A DNA stretch of 39,370 bases, taken from NCBI GenBank assembly GCA_001598975.1, contig BBXU01000705.1:1-39370 (forward strand), written 5' to 3'. The notes below the pieces were generated by a model. It searched no databases and was not told where the DNA came from. It worked only from the letters and a program-made list of their open reading frames with translations. The DNA is from Parachlorella kessleri (Eukaryota; Chlorophyta; Trebouxiophyceae; Chlorellales; Chlorellaceae). Made by a program: the position numbers and the translations under genes. Below, one piece after another: positions 1-11,122 of this stretch; the first letter of the stretch is position 1; every line of letters begins with the position of its first letter.

Positions 1-224
1 TACCCTGCGAGGCCGTTCCAGGGCTGAAATGCGGGACCCCTCTCGAGCGGTGCATGGTAGTGTGCTGGCACTGGCACCTGGACTGGCACAACCCCCCTCC
101 CTGCCTAGGTCTCGCACCACTCCTCAGCCGCCAGACTTCCGGCCTTGAAGTACGGCGGGTCTAACCTCCCGGGGCCTTCCCACCTCCCTCCCCCTTTTGA
201 ACCGCCTCCAAGGGCTCCCCAAAG

Positions 225-590
225 GGCCCCCGCCCAGCGTGCGCCAGCGCCCTCCACCCTCACCCTGCACCCACCTCTATCTGCTCGCCAAACGCTGACA
301 GGAACTCCTCCCGCAGTGTGCCTCTGGGCCCTCCACCCTCAGCCCCCACCCACCTCTATCTGCTCGCCAAATGCTGACAGAAACTCCTCCCGCAGTGTGC
401 CTCTGGGCCCTCCACCCTCAGCCCCCACCCACCTCTATCTGCTCGCCAAATGCTGACAGAAACTCCTCCCAGAGCGTGCGCCTGGGCCCTCCACCCCCGC
501 CCCGCACCCACCTCTATCTGCTCGCCAAACGCTGACAGGAACTCCTCCCGCAGTGTGCGGCTGGGCTCCACATCAAACTCTTGGCTCAGG
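225..590 (-). repeat. 79-bp tandem repeat derived from an exon/donor junction
   Basis: The motif ccacctctatctgctcgcc starts at 271, 350, 429 and 508, exactly 79 bp apart each time. A degenerate partial unit lies at about 225-270. On the minus strand each unit holds the last codons of the ABC-F exon (LREEFLSAFGEQIE) followed by its donor GTGGGT. The unit at about 508-586 is the real exon end, and the other three lie inside the following intron. Seventy-nine is not a multiple of three. Units at 350 and 429 differ from the exon partly at synonymous positions (TTC to TTT, GCG to GCA). The unit at 429 also changes an Arg codon to Trp. Confidence 0.9.
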
Positions 591-1644
591 TGGGCGATCC
601 GCAGGTTCTCCCGGGCTTTCAGGACCTCGCCGGCGTCAGGCAGAACCGCGCCCATGACTACCTGCAGGCCTCAAACAGCCACGCTGGTGCTGCTGCGAAC
701 ACCGGCACCACCGCCGGCTGACACCATGCCTTTGGGAGGGCCCGCCAGCGGCTCGGCTGGCATCACACATACTAGCAACACCACCAGCCATCACCACGGC
801 CGGATAGTGGGGGCTGATGGCACAGCTGTCACCACGGACGTCAGCAGCATCACCACCTAATGTCATAAGGACTGATGCGGAGGGCTACCCTACGAGACGC
901 TGCTTGGGGGTTGAGGGAAGACCACAACCGCAGACTGCCTGGCGCATACCGGCTTTGCTCCAATGGCGGGCCTGGAGCCACCTCCCAGGCCGACGTGGCC
1001 GCCAGGTGGCACATGCCAAGGCCAGGGCAGCGTTCACTCCACGCTCGCTGAAGCCTGAACCATCCTCCCCAAATACCATGCTGAGGGGCAGGGGTCGCGG
1101 CACAGCGCAGCGCAGCGCAGCACGCGCACCTGCAGCTGCGTGGTTTTGCCAGAGCCGTTCACGCCCACCAGCCCCACCCGCTCGCCCTTCTTCACCTCCC
1201 AGCTGGCATTCTTTAGCACCACCTGGTTCTTGAAGGTCACGCTGACCTGCACATACAGTGGCTGGGGGTCACCAGTTGCCTGCAGGCGGCCTCTACCCAG
1301 GCGCAGCTCCATGCAAGGCACACCCCAGGGTACACTGCCACGCCGCCCTTCTCTTCCCTTTTCCTGGAGGCCTGCCGGCCCTGCACCAGCCGCCCTCCGG
1401 GCAGCTTCTCCTGCCACTGCATGGCATGGTATACGTCCCGCCGGTGAAGAGCATCCCTCAGGGCAAGAGGTCATGCACCCTGGGTCCACTCCTGGGCCAC
1501 CAATTGGGCAAACGGTGACCACAAGTTCTATCGCGTCCCGGCCCCAAGCAGGCTCACCCCTTCAAGCCGGATCCCAGAGCCGATGGAGGATGCCCCAGCC
1601 TTGCCCTTGCCCTTGGCCGCAGACCGCTCCTCCACCGCAGCCTG
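512..1644 (-). CDS. ABC-F family ATPase (plastid-type ABCF5/GCN5-like), partial
   Basis: Three exons are readable on the minus strand: 1558-1644, 1130-1246 and 512-661, all joined in phase 0. The first ends in SGIRLEG after a basic KGKGKAGASS linker. The second reads VSVTFKNQVVLKN, then KKGERVGLVGVNGSGKTTQ, which holds the Walker A loop GVNGSGKT of the first ABC domain. The third reads PDAGEVLKARENLRIAHLSQ and then SRTLREEFLSAFGEQIE. This order and wording match the N-terminal ATPase domain of plant ABCF5/GCN5-type proteins. ABC-F proteins are soluble twin-ATPase factors that act on the ribosome, and this branch is usually plastid-targeted. Signature, Walker B and the second ATPase domain lie beyond the left edge. 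The 5' exons carrying the start codon and any transit peptide were not identified. The intron downstream of the third exon carries an unusual 79-bp repeat. Confidence 0.85.
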
Positions 1645-2855
1645 CTGCAGGCAAAGCCAGTGTTGGTCGCGGCCAGAGGCAAGACCTGTCTCAGCTACTT
1701 GTTGTGCCAGACGTGTAGCGGGGTTTGCAGGATGCTCATAGTCAGACTGCCAAAGCCTACTCTTGCGTACCTCTTGAGCTCTGACTATGAGGTCCTGAAC
1801 GTGCCTGCCTCCACGACGCAGCGTCCGGGGGCCCCTGGCCAGTGACCTGCAGGAGATGCAGGGTCACCCAGGAGCTCAACCACTGCAAGTCACACGAACA
1901 GCTTTACCATGAGCAGATGGTGAGTTAAGCACAGCTTACCTCTCGGTGGATGAAAATAAGGCCCGCTTGTGCACGGCATGTGACACAAGCACAGGTCGTG
2001 TCCTGGTGCCGCTAGGGATCAGAAGAGGCTGCATAGTGCAACTTCTCCAGATTTGTTAAAGCTTGTCCCGCAGTCCTAGGAGCAGGCGCTGCTGTTGGTC
2101 GGCTGGAATCCAAGGAAGCCTGAGCTTCAGACGCGACAGGAATACAAGGAGATTGCAACGCTCCAACTCAACAGATATTCATTTTAGTGCAAAGCTCTTG
2201 TTCAAGCGACTAGATGTGGGATTGATTGTACTGCTTGCTGTACCACCATGCTGTGCGGCATGCAGGGGAGATAAAGCCGAACCTCCTTACTATAAACACC
2301 AGTCCTCTTGCCTAAACAGTTCCCCATCATCAGAATTGGCACGCTGATAAGTAGCACTGCCAGACTGGACATCCAGAGTATTGACAGCAGCAAACCACAA
2401 GCTTTTGTAAAGCAAAGGAAAAATAAAACTATCCCAAGCCTGCTATTATGCCTCCCAGTACGTTGGGTGTACACCCTGGAAGCCTGCCAGCCTAAGGGAG
2501 AACGGAAGCCATGCTATCCTTCACATCTTGATGTACAGGGCAGCTCGAGGGTTATCATTTCCTGCATTTGCATCTATCGAACCTGACGTCCCGCCCTTGA
2601 AGAACGCCAAGGGGCCTTGGTCTGCACATGCACGAAAGTAAGCGACAAAAGATAAGGTTCTGCCCTGCACCTGAGGGGGTGAAGTGTGACCGAGGGGTCG
2701 TATGCAGCAGACAATGTGTCAAATGATACCTTCACCACGTCGCTCCCCTGGCTGTCACCGATTTGACTCGATGTGGCTGGCCGAGCGCCCCTGTTAGCCC
2801 CAGGCTCAATTGGTACCCGCCCATGCAACTATGCACCCTGGCAGCCCTGACCCAC
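1645..2855. other. stretch without a supported gene
   Basis: This holds the undefined 5' end of the ABC-F gene and the 3' end of the PAN-like gene on the minus strand. A last exon of the PAN-like gene may lie at about 2590-2800, where a minus-strand reading contains GDSQGSDVVKVSFDTLSAAY, but its splice phase does not fit the preceding exon cleanly. No RNA gene or mobile element was recognised. Confidence 0.5.
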
Positions 2856-4751
2856 CTGCGCCTGAACCTTCGGGGAAGAACGTATAGCCCTGGCAATGTG
2901 CGTCGGAGCTGCACTGTCCGGCCAAGCTGGCAGGCTGCCCTGCCCGCTTGCACTCGCTCCCCACCAGGCTGCCCTGGCACTTGTAGTCATACCGGTCCTT
3001 CACCTCCCGCCCCCGCAGCACGCGGTACCCTGGTACCGCCGGTGCGTCCAAGACAGCCTGTGACAAGGGGCTGCCTGACACCAGCCTGGGGTTGGTCCCC
3101 CAGGCCAGCACTAGGGGTGGTTGTGCTGCTTGCACCTCGGCGGACTGCCGCAGCAGGCAGGCGCCTGGGGATAGCTCCTGGCCGTCGGCCAGGGTGCATG
3201 TGCTGCCAGGCCGCGGGGGGCTGCCCCCAGCCAGTAGGGGCACTGTGTTGTTGATGCTTGGAGGGCTGCACCAGACCCAGATGTTGCAGGTGGAGCTGCC
3301 GGCAGAGCGGCACCTGACGCAGCATTCCTCCGCTGAGCCTACTGTGCTCTCCCCGCCACGGGGCGACCCCTGGAACTCCACTCCCGCACGCACAACGCAC
3401 TGCTGGCCTGGCAGGTCGCCGCTGGGGGTGTTGCTGGCATTGGAGGCAGCTGTCGCTTGTGAAGGCTGCTGTACAGTGGCGCTGAGCACCTGACATAGCT
3501 GGCCTTGAAGGCCCTGTGGGCATGACATGGCTACAGCCGCTGGCACTTCCTTCAGGCTCGCGGCTTTCCAGCTGCCCTGGCCTGCAGAGCAGCCCGCTGA
3601 CGACGCAAGGAGGCTGCTGTTGCTGCCGCTGCTGCCCCTGGTGGAGGGGCTGGCCTGGCTGCCGGGTATAATGAGTGCGTCCCAGCATGTGGTGGCTGCT
3701 GGGGTGGAGCTGGTGGTGGCCAGCCACTGGAAGGTCCTCAGCCCCAGGGGCACGTCACGGGGCAGCGCCAAGCAGCCGCTGCAGGCAGGGCAGGCATGGC
3801 ATGGCCGCCTTGTGGGACTCCTGGGCTGGCAGGCCAACCAAGTTGCAGGGCCCATGTGTAAGCGCACGTGTGGCTTGGTCTTCTTCAGTCCACAGCTCCG
3901 CAGCATGATGTGGGGCTGTGACGCTGTCCCTTGTACCCAGAAGACCCGCCGCACCCACCTGCAGTACTGGTCGTCCGCCCCGGCTCCATCGGTAGCAGTG
4001 CAGCTATTGTCGAGGCTTAAAGTGGCCAAGCAGGTGCCGGACCGGCAGCCCTGGAGGTCGGACTGGGACACATCCCGCGTTTCACGGGCGGGGCAGGAGT
4101 GTATGCTTGCTGTGCCACCCGACCCGCCTGCATCAACACTTCATCGGTCAGCTCGGCTGTGCTGCTCTGGACGCCAGCTGAGGCACCTATGGTTACTACA
4201 TGAGCAGCATGCCAGAGCAGTCCATTTCCATGCCCTGGCTCTCCTGACCCTGGCCAGAAACCAAGCTGCGGTGCCCTGCCTCCCGCCCGCCTCACCTCGT
4301 CGAAGCCACTGCAGGCACACCACTTGGCCCTGGCCATAGGTTGCCATGGGGCCAGGCTGGTAGGCAGCACTGAAAGGCAGCGTCCGCTGCTGGTACTGCG
4401 GGTTGCATGCGTAGCTTGTAGCTGCCCCACAGCCATTGCCCACTTCAGGGCTGTAAGCATAGCATGGAGGCGTAGAACTTCCGTTTTGGTACCACCCTCT
4501 GGGTCTTCCTTGGCAAGCAGCTGAGTCGACAGGAGTACTTCCTTGGCCAGGGGTGTAGTCTGCAGCAAGCAAGCTTGACCTCCGCTTGGAAGCGGGATCC
4601 TGTGGTCAGTCAGGCTGCAGTTAATTGGAGGGCAGCACCACTTGCCTGCGCAAGTTAGAGAGGGAAGCTTGTCTTGCGTGTGCACAGCCGCAGGCAGCAA
4701 GAAAACCAGCACGAACCACATCTGCTTCTTGAGTCTGACGATGGTAAGCAT
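2856..4751 (-). CDS. secreted Cys-rich protein with PAN/apple-like modules, 3' end open
   Basis: Exons are 4646-4751, 4296-4559 and 2856-4127, about 547 codons, ending at a good donor so the C-terminus is missing. The start is set at 4751 (MLTIVRLKKQ). A second in-frame Met at 4721 begins a clean signal peptide, MWFVLVFLLPAAVHTQ. The protein is then rich in Cys and Ser/Gly. Around residues 365-440 a PAN/apple-like pattern reads GVEFQG..SAEECCVRCR..CNIWVWC. A second related block around residues 465-530 reads GYRVLRG, DYKCQGSL, CSSDAHCQGYTFFP. PAN/apple domains are disulphide-rich extracellular binding modules, so cell-wall or cell-surface location is inferred. Exon 1 joins exon 2 in frame only through a GC donor (CAG|GCAAGT) and an 86-bp intron. 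Without that intron the frame breaks. No catalytic domain was recognised, and the family call rests on cysteine spacing only. Confidence 0.55.
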
Positions 4752-5860
4752 GGGAAGAGGAGTTACGAAGATATGAGTAGGGAGATCCACATCTTTATCT
4801 CATTGACGTTCATGGCTTCATGCCTGTCAAGTCGTGCAGTACACCTTGTACAGCCAAACGTAAGCATGAACAGAAAGGTTCTAGGCTATCCCTGGAATGA
4901 CAGGAGCCATGCTGCCAAACCTGCAGGACGCACATGCCCGGCACAGTGTGCCCAGAGTGTGCAGCCCAACAGGTGGGCGGATTGGCGGTAGTGGTGTGTG
5001 GGTGTGGGCGTGGGTCTCCTTAAGCATCGATGAACATACACAGAAGAGGTTCTGCCTCAAGCAGATGTGAGGGTCAGGAGTACCCAGGCATAAGTGGACT
5101 GCGCCTTGAGTAGGAGACCAAGGTTTCCAGCAGTGCTGACAGTCCATTAGTCTGTTGATGGCCCAGGAACCAAGCGCATGAACAACAGCTTACACGCGGC
5201 CCTGTCAGACTCAGGTCAGCTAGCTGACCTGCACACGCACTACCTTGTACATCGCACTGCCTTGAAGCACAGTAGCAACGATGTCTACCTACTCGACATG
5301 CATTGCACTACTTCTGCAATTGGTGGCCCTATTGGCCGTCCAGCAAACACTCTCCAAGCAGGGATGCAAGGGATGGCAAGATCCCCAAGCCACCCTTGCC
5401 CACTGTAAGCAACTCTGTCTCTGTTGGCACCTCGGCTGCCTAGCCGGTCAACAGAGCCCAGCGACTGCACCTAGCCCAGCGGCGCACCCCCAAAAGACTA
5501 CGCTGATGCAACTCCCCCAACATGGGGCCAACTGAGAGCCAGGCTGTACTATGCCCACAAGCAACCAATTCCAAGCACCGCTTCTATGGCAGGCTTCGTT
5601 CCATCCGCGGTTGTAGCACCCTTTGGTTTGCTATGCCGGCTCCGGGGCCACCTTCACAAGCACCTACACCACAATGAGCGGACAAAACCAAGTGCCGTAC
5701 ATGCTGGGGTGATAGAGGCTAACTAGCGACCCTTCCAGCCACGGGTAAGCCCTCCCATGCTCTGGAGCGCCAACCTCAATCACACCACAACTGCCCGCCC
5801 TGGCAGTGCTGCTCTGAGTTTTCGCAACGGGCCAAACTCATGCACAAATGGTGTCATTTC
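4752..5860. other. intergenic stretch, no supported gene
   Basis: This lies between the 5' end of the PAN-like gene and the putative last exon of the ZNHIT3-like gene. It probably contains the PAN-like gene's promoter and the 3' UTR of the neighbour. A TTACA (TGTAA on the minus strand) at 5190-5194 could be a distant polyadenylation signal. Only short open frames without coding character were seen, and no repeat was found. Confidence 0.5.
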
Positions 5861-6964
5861 TTACGCAGCGCTACAATCAAACACAGGCATCACAGCTGAT
5901 GGTGGCTGTAATAGATGGTAGGTGAGGGTGACTACCAGGCAACACCTCCCACCCAGCTGCTCACCTTGTCAGCAAACCCCTTGAAGTTTGGCGCCTGCAA
6001 GGCTCTCAGCAGCGCCTGTAGCAGCACGGGTGGCACATATAACCTTAGGACCCTGCAGGCTTGACATTGTGGATGTTACAGTAGTCCAAAAGCACAACAT
6101 GTAGTGTTTAGAGTGCCGCACCCAGCCGTTGTGCCAGTAAAGGATGCATGAGAGTCATGCAGTGGACAGTTCTCGGGCCGGCACGCACCCTTTCCCTGTC
6201 TGGTGCCGAGTCTATGTCTCGAACAACCTTCTGCAGTCGCTCATCCCGCAGCAGCCATCTCACCTCTTCGTCTTGTGCTGCATGCAGAATGTTTGTGTGG
6301 TGTGGTGAGCCCTATTCCTGACTGCCAAGCAATCACCCCGACAAGGTTAGGTGGCAGGTTGCACGTGCCTTGAGCAAAAGCACTTAAAGGGATCATCACT
6401 AGTTCATTCAACAGGACAACATTTTGCCACACACAAAAATCCATGCCGGCCTGTCAAAGCTGCCTTACCTAACAGCTCCAGTTGCTCTTTGCTTAGCCGC
6501 GCTATTTGTTCTTCCTCCTCAGCTTTGGGTGGCATGGGAGGGCCTGCAACAAGAGAAGCTCCCTCTTCTCTGCAGTTGAACCCATGCTCTAAACCATCGG
6601 GTTGCAAGGCAAGCAGTCCACAAGGACGAGACAGGTTTTGAGTGTGGCTTGCCACTGCATAGGCCGAAGTGGCCCACTGACCTTGCTGTGGCGACGACGC
6701 CCCTCTCGTTATACGCACTTGAAGCATGGTCACTACATTGTCCTGACGTTTGAGCGACCGCACGATTCCCACATAGCTGCCGTGACGAAACTGCGGCGCC
6801 AAGTTGCTAGGCAGCAGTCCCACCCAGCGGCCGTCAGGGGTGCTGCAGCCCACAGTTCCGTCATGCTGTGCTACGCGCAGCGCATCCCCTGTCTTGGTGT
6901 CGCTCAGCGCATCCTGGTGAGCCTCCAGCTGCTCCAAGCATATGTCCACCTTCCCCGAGTTCAT
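5861..6964 (-). CDS. small protein with ZNHIT3-like C-terminus and possible HIRAN-like N-terminus
   Basis: Exons are 6682-6964, 6469-6543, 6189-6277, 5965-6015 and tentatively 5861-5905. All phases agree and give about 180 aa. The C-terminal half reads EEEEQIARLSKEQLELL, EVRWLLRDERLQKVVRDID, then LLRALQAPNFKGFADK. This resembles the conserved C-terminal region of the zinc-finger HIT protein ZNHIT3, a nuclear factor in box C/D snoRNP assembly. The N-terminal exon instead reads DALRV..DGRWVGLLPSNLAP then YVGIVRSLKR, vaguely like a HIRAN fold. No HIT zinc finger (paired CxxC) is present in the model. The start at 6964 is the first in-frame Met after a stop, but an upstream exon near 7000-7160 (LLGQDLRNGRKNLALLTRHV) may belong here and would move the start. 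The last exon is the least certain. Confidence 0.5.
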
Positions 6965-7131
6965 GGTGGTGTAGTATGTCTTTACAAGCTAGTTTAATAG
7001 AGCTCGGGCCGTGTCGCTTGAAGTGGCATTGCGGCGCCCAGACCCCAAACATGCGGTGCATGACATGACGAGTCAGCAAAGCGAGGTTCTTCCTTCCGTT
7101 GCGCAGGTCCTGGCCCAAAAGCGTGGGACCC

Positions 7132-10100
7132 ATGTTAGGTGGAACCTTGATTTGCACTGCTGCAAAGCAGAGGGTTTGGTCGCTCCACAGACCAGTGATC
7201 TACCAGTTGAACAAACCCGACACCGATTCTTCACCCCGGCGGCTTTGGAGGGCTAATAGGCTGCATTCCCTCAAACAAGCAACGCCCAACTTATCAAGTA
7301 GGGCTTCCGAAGTTGTTTCCAGGCGCTCTTGGCTCCTTGGACTGTCAGCAGCAGCAGTTGGCGCCCTTGTGGTACACAGTTTCTTGAGACAGCGGCAAGG
7401 TGGGTTACCCCTTCCTTCTGCCTTACAGCTGTCAGGTTCAGAACCTTTTTTGAATCTTCATGCATGGCTCTGCATGCCTTGGTAGGTGTGCCTAAACATT
7501 TAGCCAGCCGTGCAGACTTGGCCCAAGCAGTTTCCTTGCACTTGCATGTGAGCACACCCCACTGCCCCAGCAGGGTCTATCGTGGCTTACAGTACCACCT
7601 CCTCAAGGCGGCAGCACAGCAGCACTAGAATGAACCGCTCACAGGCAAGGAGAAGCCTGGATCTTAGGGATTGCTTAACCCAGCCCTGAGTGCCTTTCTG
7701 GCAACGGGTGGCCCCGCCTTGCCATCAAGCGGGCGCTGGAATACCACCAACAGCAGCCCTGCTGGAGTGCGGTGCAGGACGACCTGGTGGACTACTTGAA
7801 GAGCGATGGCGTCATCAAGCACGCTGACGTGGAGCGAGCGATGCGACGTGTGGATCGCAAGTTCTTCTGTGACCCCAGCATACCTCGTGGCTACAAGTAC
7901 ATGGTGCGCTTCCACACAGGGTCACTGGTTGGTGCGGGGGGGAAACAGGGTTTTAAAGTACTGCTAATCTTCACAATCTTCTGCCGTCTGCTTGGTTGCT
8001 GTTGATGTTGCTGTCCTGGGCATGGCCACAGGTGGCGGGAGTGGCACACAGTTTGCTTGCTATGTAGGCAATGAGTGCTATAGCACAGGCAATGATTGAG
8101 TGACCGCTCCTGGCCTGTGCAGGACCACCCGCTGCCCATTGGGTATGGAGAGACCATCTCTGCGCCCCACATGCACGCCACCTGCCTGGAGCTGCTGCGA
8201 GAGCACCTGTTCCCAGGCGCACGAGTGCTAGACGTTGGCTCAGGTGTGGGTGGGAGTGGACTGGGGCTCCTGCCTCAAAGCAGGGTGTCTTCCTACACGT
8301 CCAGCTGCCACGGGAGGTGGCAACAGTTGGCTTGTATTGCAGCTTCGACCCCAGCCACAACTACTTGCCGTGTTTGCACAGCTCACAGCAGCCCTGCAGG
8401 ATGGGATGACTAACCCACCCCGCTGCCGTGTCGCCTCGTCCTTGGGGTGGTTGCCTCCCCTCGGCCCATGCCCACTTAATAGATACTTAAATGATTACAT
8501 GTGGCTGCTACCATCGCTTATGTTTAATGCAGTGGCATGTCTTGTTGCTGCCTGAGTCGTGTGGATGGCATGTGCTGGTGCAGGTTCCGGCTACCTGAGT
8601 GCTGCCATGGCTGAGATGGTGGGGGAGCACGGGAAGGTGATTGGCATTGAGAAGCACCCGGAGCTGGCAGAGCTGTCTGTGAGCAATGTACGGGAGGCGA
8701 CGCCGCACTGGCTGGACAGCGGGGTGGTTGAGGTGCGTGGGGGTAGGGGTCCAGGGTTGGGAGGGGAATGTGATGGGGCCCTTGGTACCGTGTGGATGGC
8801 AAGATGGGAACGGGGGGTGGGGGTGGGGATGGGGGGTATATAGTGGCATTGCACTGGACATGGCAGGGCTTTGGGAGGTTTAGCCTGGGAGTGTTGTGCG
8901 TGTGAATGGGGTGGTGCATGCCATTGGGCATTGGGGCTGAGATTCTTGTATTTTTATGAGCGTAATGCATGCTGGCTCTTTGCTGGGCTTACTTGTAAGG
9001 GACTCATGGCAGCATGGCCAGTTGGCAGTATGCTGTCAGACTAGACTAGCCCGGGTGTGCCTAGTGGCGGTGGCACAAAGGAAGCTCGAATTTCAAGATG
9101 TCCTGTACTTTGGCCTTTCTGAGTAAGAAGTCAACTCCTTGGGTTACACAAGCCCTTGCGTTAATGATTATGTCTGCAGCTACTCACTTTCACCGCTCGA
9201 ACGCTGTCTTCGCGCTCGGTCGCTAGCCCACGCAAGGGACTCCTCCTGACCCTACAGCCCCACACGCTTCGCCTGACTTGTTCTCTTCTGGCATTCAATG
9301 TGCAGCTGCGGGCTGGCAACGCACTGAGTGACGTGCTGGAGGTTGAGGAACCCTTTGATGCCATCCACGTGGGGGCAGGTGGGCTGAATGCCTGCACACT
9401 CAACCTTATCAATGGTGGCTGGCTGTGTGGGATGTGACACGTGCCTGCATGTGTTCCAAGATGGGTACATGCGAGAGGCCCTTGCACGACGCTTGTTTGC
9501 ACTGTTTTCTACGAGACTGCCAGTCGGTTGTGGAGTTTGTAGGTGACGCTGGTCGGTGCCTTTCAACCGCCCCACACCAGCTATTCCACGCGTCTCCAGG
9601 GCAAGGGCCGCGGGACCTGCACTGCGCTGTGAGCATGGATGGTCTGGTAAAGCTGCATTAATGTTTCCGGGCTCTCACTGGTGGCTGGCTTTCGCAGCTG
9701 CTGAGACCCTGCCTGACATCCTGGTGCGCAAGCTGAAGCCAGGGGGCCGCATGGTCATCCCGGTGGGGCCACAGTGGGAGTACCAGGTGTGGAAAGTAGC
9801 CACCGACGCGTGTTTTGAAGTACAAAGTTTGTGAAGCAGTGCTGCGGGCTTGAACCCTAGCGTCTGCTTCCATACGCAGGGAAGGGGTGCTGAGGTGCAC
9901 GCTTGCTTCCTCAGCCGGCCTCCCTTCCATCATCTTGTTAGCAGTCTAGTGTTGCGTCCTGGCAGTGCGGCGCAGGGCTTGCCCTCCACGGCTTGGGCTG
10001 CCTCTTCAGTTGTTTTCTCGCTGCCTCGTGTAGCCTTTGCATGGGTACGATTCAACATGGCACTCTGAGTTGCTCAAAACGGTCGAGAGAGCTTGTGTAT

Positions 10101-10223
10101 GTCTGTGTGCAGGTGATGGAGTGCCTTGACAAAGACAAGGAGGGCCAGGTGCACAAGCACAACCTCATGTACGTGCGCTATGTGCCCCTCACCAAACCAG
10201 GCGAAACAGACACGGAGGAGTGA
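7132..10223 (+). CDS. protein-L-isoaspartate O-methyltransferase (PIMT) with N-terminal extension
   Basis: Exons are 7132-7399, 7504-7547, 7691-7903, 8123-8243, 8584-8732, 9306-9378, 9698-9786 and 10113-10223, with consistent phases, giving 355 aa against about 230 for typical PIMT. The enzyme methylates isoaspartyl residues in aged proteins using S-adenosylmethionine. Diagnostic parts are [19 protein letters not shown], then [13 protein letters not shown] at the substrate site, the SAM-binding motif I DVGSGSGYLS, DAIHVGAAAETLP, and [12 protein letters not shown]. It ends in [17 protein letters not shown]. Exons 3 to 8 are secure. The first two are less so: they encode a basic leader and [19 protein letters not shown], a double-Arg plus hydrophobic segment that could be a plastid/lumen signal or membrane anchor. 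Exon 3 uses a weak acceptor (CCCTGAG). The next gene downstream, TON2, is in the same orientation about 900 bp away. Confidence 0.9.
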
Positions 10224-11122
10224 TGGCAGAGGCGGCTACAAGAAGTGACCTGTGTCTTGTCAGCTGGCACACAGCGCATGTCAGACATGATGACTGTGTG
10301 GATAATGAATGAGCTGTGCTTCACCAGGCGCTGTGGTCCAGCACTAACACGGTTTGGTGGTTTTGATATGCACACTGGCTGCACTTTGCTTTGCTCCTAA
10401 GCCTCCTTCGTGCTGCACGGCACCTTGCGGGTTTTGACAGGCTCGAACAATTTTGTAGTTTTGGCAGCATTGCATTGTTAAGTTAACCAGGTTGGGGAGC
10501 CGGCTTGCTTTGCTGGTAACGCCTTGCTGCTTTCGGGAATTGTACAGCGGACTTCTGCCGTCTAAGCTTTATGGGTCTTGCGGCAGTGTTGGCTGCTCAT
10601 CTTACCAACACGGGCATGCGCCGCTAAGGCATCGATCGCTCCTTGTTGCCTCATGTTCGGATCTCACTGCGGCTAGGTAGTGATGCATTGGCAGCGTGTT
10701 ATGACCTTCATGTTTCCCCGTTTACAGCTCCAACCTATACTTTAGCAGGGCACACCACAGCATTCCACTGACCTGCCCATAAGGTTTATTTGGTAAAGCT
10801 ATTGGGATCCAAAAAGCAGCCTCCCGCAGGGGGAGCAAGGACGAATCATGTGGCTGTGAGCAAGAGGGGGCTGGGGGCCAAGCAGAGAGTGGAGGGTGCG
10901 AATGCTGTGCATATGGCACCGCATGTTGTGAAGATGGCGCCCTTAGAGCAAAGCATGCCCCGCAGGGCGCAACTTGTGATTGCTGTAAAAACTTATCACT
11001 CGATAAACCAAATACGAGCTGCGTATGTCTTCCACATCCCGGCTCTTACAGCCAAAGAGTTAAGTGTCACTGTGTCCCTCTGCGGCCTGCTGCGCACCAC
11101 ATCGGAGCCCCAGTAGGCCCAG
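10224..11122. other. intergenic: PIMT 3' UTR and TON2 promoter
   Basis: This is about 0.9 kb between two plus-strand genes. A TGTAA occurs at 10984-10988, a possible but distant polyadenylation signal for PIMT. I see no coding pattern, repeat or RNA gene. Confidence 0.5.

Noticed and set aside
2202..2474. Hydrophobic minus-strand frame (LGIVLFFLC..LLLSILWMSSLAVLL)
   Set aside because: It could be a membrane tail of the PAN-like gene, but no splice sites link it in phase, and AT-rich sequence readily gives such hydrophobic readings.
3527..4339. 270-codon plus-strand open frame
   Set aside because: It is the antisense shadow of the large PAN-like exon, whose strand is supported by the signal peptide, Cys pattern and splice phases.
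7165..7245. tRNA-like block on the minus strand (TTCAACTGGTAGATCA)
   Set aside because: It resembles an A box, but the D stem mispairs, the anticodon loop would have eight bases and no proper B box lies at the right distance.
7165..7250. Possible zinc finger [12 protein letters not shown] on the minus strand, a candidate missing HIT finger
   Set aside because: Only the first CxxC fits; the YxCPxC core and later Cys/His of HIT fingers are absent, and no exon junction supports it.
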